Shown here: positions 6,142 through 9,053 of the stretch, piece by piece
How the letters are laid out: the number at the start of each line of letters is the position of its first letter
How positions within the stretch are numbered: the stretch's first letter is position 1
Source: an uncultured Opitutales bacterium
Lineage (GTDB): Bacteria; Verrucomicrobiota; Verrucomicrobiia; Opitutales; UBA2995
DNA: 9,053 nt
Assembly: GCA_937920335.1 (NCBI GenBank)
Contig: CALGUT010000883.1
Coordinates: 1 to 9,053, forward strand
Direction of reading: 5' to 3'
Translations under genes and position numbers: made by a program
Notes under the pieces: generated by a model
Told to the model about the DNA's origin: nothing
What the model saw: only the letters and a program-made list of their open reading frames with translations
The model's database searches: none

Positions 6142-7213
6142 ATCATTGCTAAAGGGCAGAGGTGAGTTGACGCACAGTTCGTCCACAAAGTGCCCAATTG
6201 TAATGAGTACTCGGATTCGGCTTGCGCGAAATTTGGCTCAGTTCCCCTTTCCCGGGTGGGCCAAAAAGACACAAAAAGAGGAAGTTTTGGGTAGGTGCCT
6301 GGAAGTTGCTGCGCGGATCCCTAAAATAAAAGATCCTACTGGCTTGAGAATAGATGAGCTCTCTGAGCTGGAACGCCAAATACTTTTCGAGAGACATCTC
6401 ATAAGTCGTGAACTGAGCAATGAGCCTGAGGGGGCTGGGGTCATTATCTCCAAGGATCAGGCCTGTTCGATCATGATCAATGAGGAGGACCACCTGAGGA
6501 TCCAAGTCATTAAGAATGGACTAAATTTTAAGCGAAGTTGGAATTTTATCACTCAGATCGATTCGCTCTTAGAAGAATCCCTCGATTACGCCTATTCAAA
6601 AGAATTGGGGTATCTGACCGCATGTCCAACGAACGTGGGCACGGGGTTACGGGCTTCAGCCATGTTGCACTTACCAGGGTTGGTTATATCCGGACAAATG
6701 GAAAAAGTAGTCCGAGCTGTTAATCAGCTAGGCATTGCCGTTCGTGGAATCTTTGGTGAGGGATCGGACGCGAGTGGAAGTTTTTTTCAGATTTCAAACC
6801 AACAAACTTTAGGAGAATCGGAAACCGATATTCTAAAGCGTTTGAATAGCGTAATGACCACCATCATTGAGCGTGAAGAAGATGCCCGAGAAAAGATTCT
6901 TGAGGAGGATGTGGATAAGGTGTTCGACGAAATTGGACGAGCTTACGGTGTTTTGAAAAATGGGCATCTATTAAGCTCATCAGAAGCCATGAATCGTCTT
7001 TCACTCATTCGTCTGGCAATCGACATAGGCGCTATTGAGGAACAAAATCGAATGCTAGTGGACCGATTGTTTATAGAGTGCCAGCCGGGCCACGTGCAAT
7101 TCACGGCAAATAAAGAAATTGAACCGAACCAAAGGGATGTGCTAAGAGCTTTATACATGCGGGACGCTTTTGCCAAGCTACCAGAGCCTTCCTTCGAACA
7201 TATTACCCGATAA
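6131..7213 (+). CDS. mcsB: Protein-arginine kinase (ATP:guanido phosphotransferase family)
   Basis: Phosphorylates arginine side chains on client proteins, marking them for ClpC(P). The 360 residues are close to the B. subtilis McsB length. The phosphagen-kinase catalytic core is complete: STRIRLARN (26-34), NEEDH (117-121) with the catalytic acidic residue, CPTNVGTGLRAS (165-176) with the conserved Cys165, and GEGSDASG (209-216). Two features show the protein-kinase branch rather than a metabolic arginine or creatine kinase: the short N-terminal region without the large phosphagen-kinase N-domain, and RDVLRA (335-340), which matches the RDxxRA phosphoarginine-binding allosteric motif of McsB. 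Its ATG overlaps the mcsA stop by 11 bases and has a strong Shine-Dalgarno, pointing to translational coupling. clpC starts 31 bases downstream. No catalytic residue appears lost. Confidence 0.95.
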   Translation: MSIRSLLKGRGELTHSSSTKCPIVMSTRIRLARNLAQFPFPGWAKKTQKEEVLGRCLEVAARIPKIKDPTGLRIDELSELERQILFERHLISRELSNEPEGAGVIISKDQACSIMINEEDHLRIQVIKNGLNFKRSWNFITQIDSLLEESLDYAYSKELGYLTACPTNVGTGLRASAMLHLPGLVISGQMEKVVRAVNQLGIAVRGIFGEGSDASGSFFQISNQQTLGESETDILKRLNSVMTTIIEREEDAREKILEEDVDKVFDEIGRAYGVLKNGHLLSSSEAMNRLSLIRLAIDIGAIEEQNRMLVDRLFIECQPGHVQFTANKEIEPNQRDVLRALYMRDAFAKLPEPSFEHITR

Positions 7214-7244
7214 ATCCACCATTTAACCTTTTCCAAATCTACCA

Positions 7245-9053
7245 ATGGAACCGATGAACAATTTTACTCCGCGTGCCCAACAGGTTTTAGCGTTGGCTCG
7301 AAAAGAAGCGGACCGCTTTCACCACAATTACGTAGGCACCGAACACCTGCTGCTTGGGTTAATCAACTTAGGTCAGGGAGTTGCGGTCAATGTGCTCCAG
7401 AAGATGGGCCTCGACTTAGTAACGGTGCGTAGTGCTGTTGAGAAGCAAGTGGGTATGGGGCAGGAAACTAAACCTTCCGGAAATATTCCCTTCACTCCCC
7501 GAGTGAAGAAGGTGTTAGCGCTTGCTAGTAAGGAAGCGAAAAACCTCAACCATAGCTACGTAGGGACTGAGCACATTCTACTCGGACTACTGCGCGAAGG
7601 TGAAGGAGTAGCGGCTCAGGTATTGAAGTCACTCGATGTGGATATTGAGCGGACAAGGAACGAAATTTTAAGCGAACTCGACCCGAACTATGCGGGGGGA
7701 GATCTCGAGGAGCCCGAGTCTCAGCCACGTTCCCAAGGCGGTGATGACAAAAAGGAGGTAAAGACCCCTGCTTTGAAAGCATTCGGTCGCGACCTAACCG
7801 AGCTCGCTCGCAAAGGCGAATTGGACCCTGTTATTGGGCGTAAGAAGGAGATCGAGCGCGTGATTCAGATTCTTTGTCGTAGAACGAAGAACAATCCGGT
7901 TTTGATCGGTGAAGCGGGTGTGGGGAAAACCGCAATCGTTGAAGGACTTGCTCAAGAAGTGGTGAACGGAATCGTTCCTGAGATTCTAGCGGAGAAACGA
8001 GTCATCACTTTAGATCTGGCACTTATGGTGGCGGGTACGAAATATCGTGGTCAGTTTGAAGAACGGATCAAGGCGGTGATGGATGAAATCAAACGCACTC
8101 GGAACGTTATTCTCTTTATCGATGAGTTGCACACGATCGTAGGCGCAGGTGCGGCAGAAGGTGCCATGGATGCATCGAATATATTCAAGCCAGCACTGTC
8201 TCGCGGAGAGCTTCAGTGCATAGGTGCGACCACGCTGGGCGAGTATCGTAAGTTTATCGAGAAAGACAGTGCTCTTGATCGCCGTTTTCAAAGTGTGAAG
8301 GTTGAGGCGCCTTCTTTGCCGGATGCCATCAAAATTCTCCATGGAATTCGTTCTAAGTACGAGGAGCATCACAACGTAACGTTCACCGATGAAGCACTCG
8401 AGCTCGCTGTGAAGTTATCTGATCGGTATATTACTAATCGCTTCTTGCCTGACAAAGCTATCGACGTGTTGGATGAGGCTGGATCTCGTGCGAGAATTGC
8501 GAGCCTGAATCGTCCGCAGGAGTTAGACGACCTCCAGAATGAGATCGATGAAGTATGCGGTCAGAAAGAAGATGCGATCAGTAAGCAGCATTTCGAAGAA
8601 GCGGCTAAGTTTCGCGATCAAGAGAAACAATTACGTCTGAAGCGGGAGCAGATGATGGAGGATTGGAAGCAAAGCCGCAAGGAGACGGAGATTATCGTCG
8701 ATGGTGACGATATGCTTCATATAGTTTCGTCGTGGACCGGGATTCCGCTTACGCGAATGGAGCAGAAAGAGACCCAGCGTCTCCTCAGTCTCGAAAAAGA
8801 TTTGCAGAAGATTGTGATCGGCCAAGAGCCAGCAACGGAAGCGATTGCGAAAGCACTTAGACGCTCAAGAGCAGACCTAAAGGATCCACGCAGACCCATT
8901 GGATCGTTCATGTTTTTAGGGCCAACAGGTGTCGGTAAGACTCACTTGGCTAAGTCCTTAGCCGAAAATATGTTCGGTGATAAAGATGCGATAATTCAGA
9001 TCGATATGTCTGAATACATGGAAAAATTTTCTATTTCGCGCCTTGTTGGTGCT
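7245..9053 (+). CDS. clpC: ATP-dependent unfoldase ClpC, AAA+ family (right end cut by window)
   Basis: Hexameric AAA+ chaperone that unfolds clients, typically feeding them to ClpP. The frame stays open to the last base (603 codons), so about the last 200-250 residues, including any ClpP-docking loop, lie outside. Two Clp_N repeats begin at FTPR 7-10 and 83-86; each carries YVGTEH, whose Glu33 and Glu109 correspond to the phosphoarginine-docking glutamates of B. subtilis ClpC (E32, E106). A polar linker (about 150-172) leads to AAA domain 1 with Walker A GEAGVGKT (222-229) and Walker B Asp293-Glu294. The middle domain holds a UVR-type motif (about 440-463), which marks ClpC rather than ClpA or ClpB. 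Walker A of domain 2 is GPTGVGKT (559-566). The ATG at 7254 (MNNFTPRAQQ) is an equally likely start; neither has a good Shine-Dalgarno. It closes the mcsA-mcsB-clpC operon. Confidence 0.95.
   Translation, partial: MEPMNNFTPRAQQVLALARKEADRFHHNYVGTEHLLLGLINLGQGVAVNVLQKMGLDLVTVRSAVEKQVGMGQETKPSGNIPFTPRVKKVLALASKEAKNLNHSYVGTEHILLGLLREGEGVAAQVLKSLDVDIERTRNEILSELDPNYAGGDLEEPESQPRSQGGDDKKEVKTPALKAFGRDLTELARKGELDPVIGRKKEIERVIQILCRRTKNNPVLIGEAGVGKTAIVEGLAQEVVNGIVPEILAEKRVITLDLALMVAGTKYRGQFEERIKAVMDEIKRTRNVILFIDELHTIVGAGAAEGAMDASNIFKPALSRGELQCIGATTLGEYRKFIEKDSALDRRFQSVKVEAPSLPDAIKILHGIRSKYEEHHNVTFTDEALELAVKLSDRYITNRFLPDKAIDVLDEAGSRARIASLNRPQELDDLQNEIDEVCGQKEDAISKQHFEEAAKFRDQEKQLRLKREQMMEDWKQSRKETEIIVDGDDMLHIVSSWTGIPLTRMEQKETQRLLSLEKDLQKIVIGQEPATEAIAKALRRSRADLKDPRRPIGSFMFLGPTGVGKTHLAKSLAENMFGDKDAIIQIDMSEYMEKFSISRLVGA

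Overview
The window reads as an ordinary chromosomal segment of a bacterium with about 45-50% G+C (estimated by eye). All seven genes lie on the + strand and most are tightly packed. No rRNA, tRNA, CRISPR array, insertion sequence or phage gene is visible. The gene set is a GTP-type PEP carboxykinase, metK-ahcY and a mcsA-mcsB-clpC cluster without ctsR. Most starts lack a strong Shine-Dalgarno sequence. This fits the Planctomycetes-Verrucomicrobia-Chlamydiae group, and my best guess is a Verrucomicrobiota of the Opitutales/Puniceicoccales type. That placement is inference from family resemblance and was not tested by any search.

Layout. (1) 29-1819: pckG, phosphoenolpyruvate carboxykinase (GTP), closed by a strong intrinsic terminator at 1847-1878. 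(2) 1891-1921: an unusual composite palindrome, probably an operator, in front of metK (1966-3132) and ahcY (3140-4456). These two genes are 7 bp apart and end at a second strong terminator (4482-4513). They form the SAM-to-SAH half of the activated methyl cycle. (3) A sigma70-like promoter (4512-4540) overlaps that terminator's T-run and drives ilvE (4571-5452), a branched-chain aminotransferase. (4) After a 176-bp gap come mcsA (5629-6141), mcsB (6131-7213) and clpC (7245 to the right edge, cut at codon 603). mcsA and mcsB overlap.

How the genes work together. MetK makes S-adenosylmethionine, and AhcY removes the product inhibitor S-adenosylhomocysteine left by methyltransferases. Co-transcription behind one operator-like site suggests that a regulator senses the state of this cycle. 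The last three genes make a protein-arginine phosphorylation and degradation pathway. McsA is the zinc/UVR activator, McsB the protein-arginine kinase, and ClpC the AAA+ unfoldase that recognises phosphoarginine. The key residues of this route are visible: the allosteric RDxxRA motif in McsB and the two GTEH glutamates in the ClpC N-domain. The Firmicutes repressor gene ctsR, its operator and a CIRCE element were not found.

I see no wholly new system here. The two best leads are the metK-ahcY palindrome and the ctsR-less arginine-phosphorylation operon.
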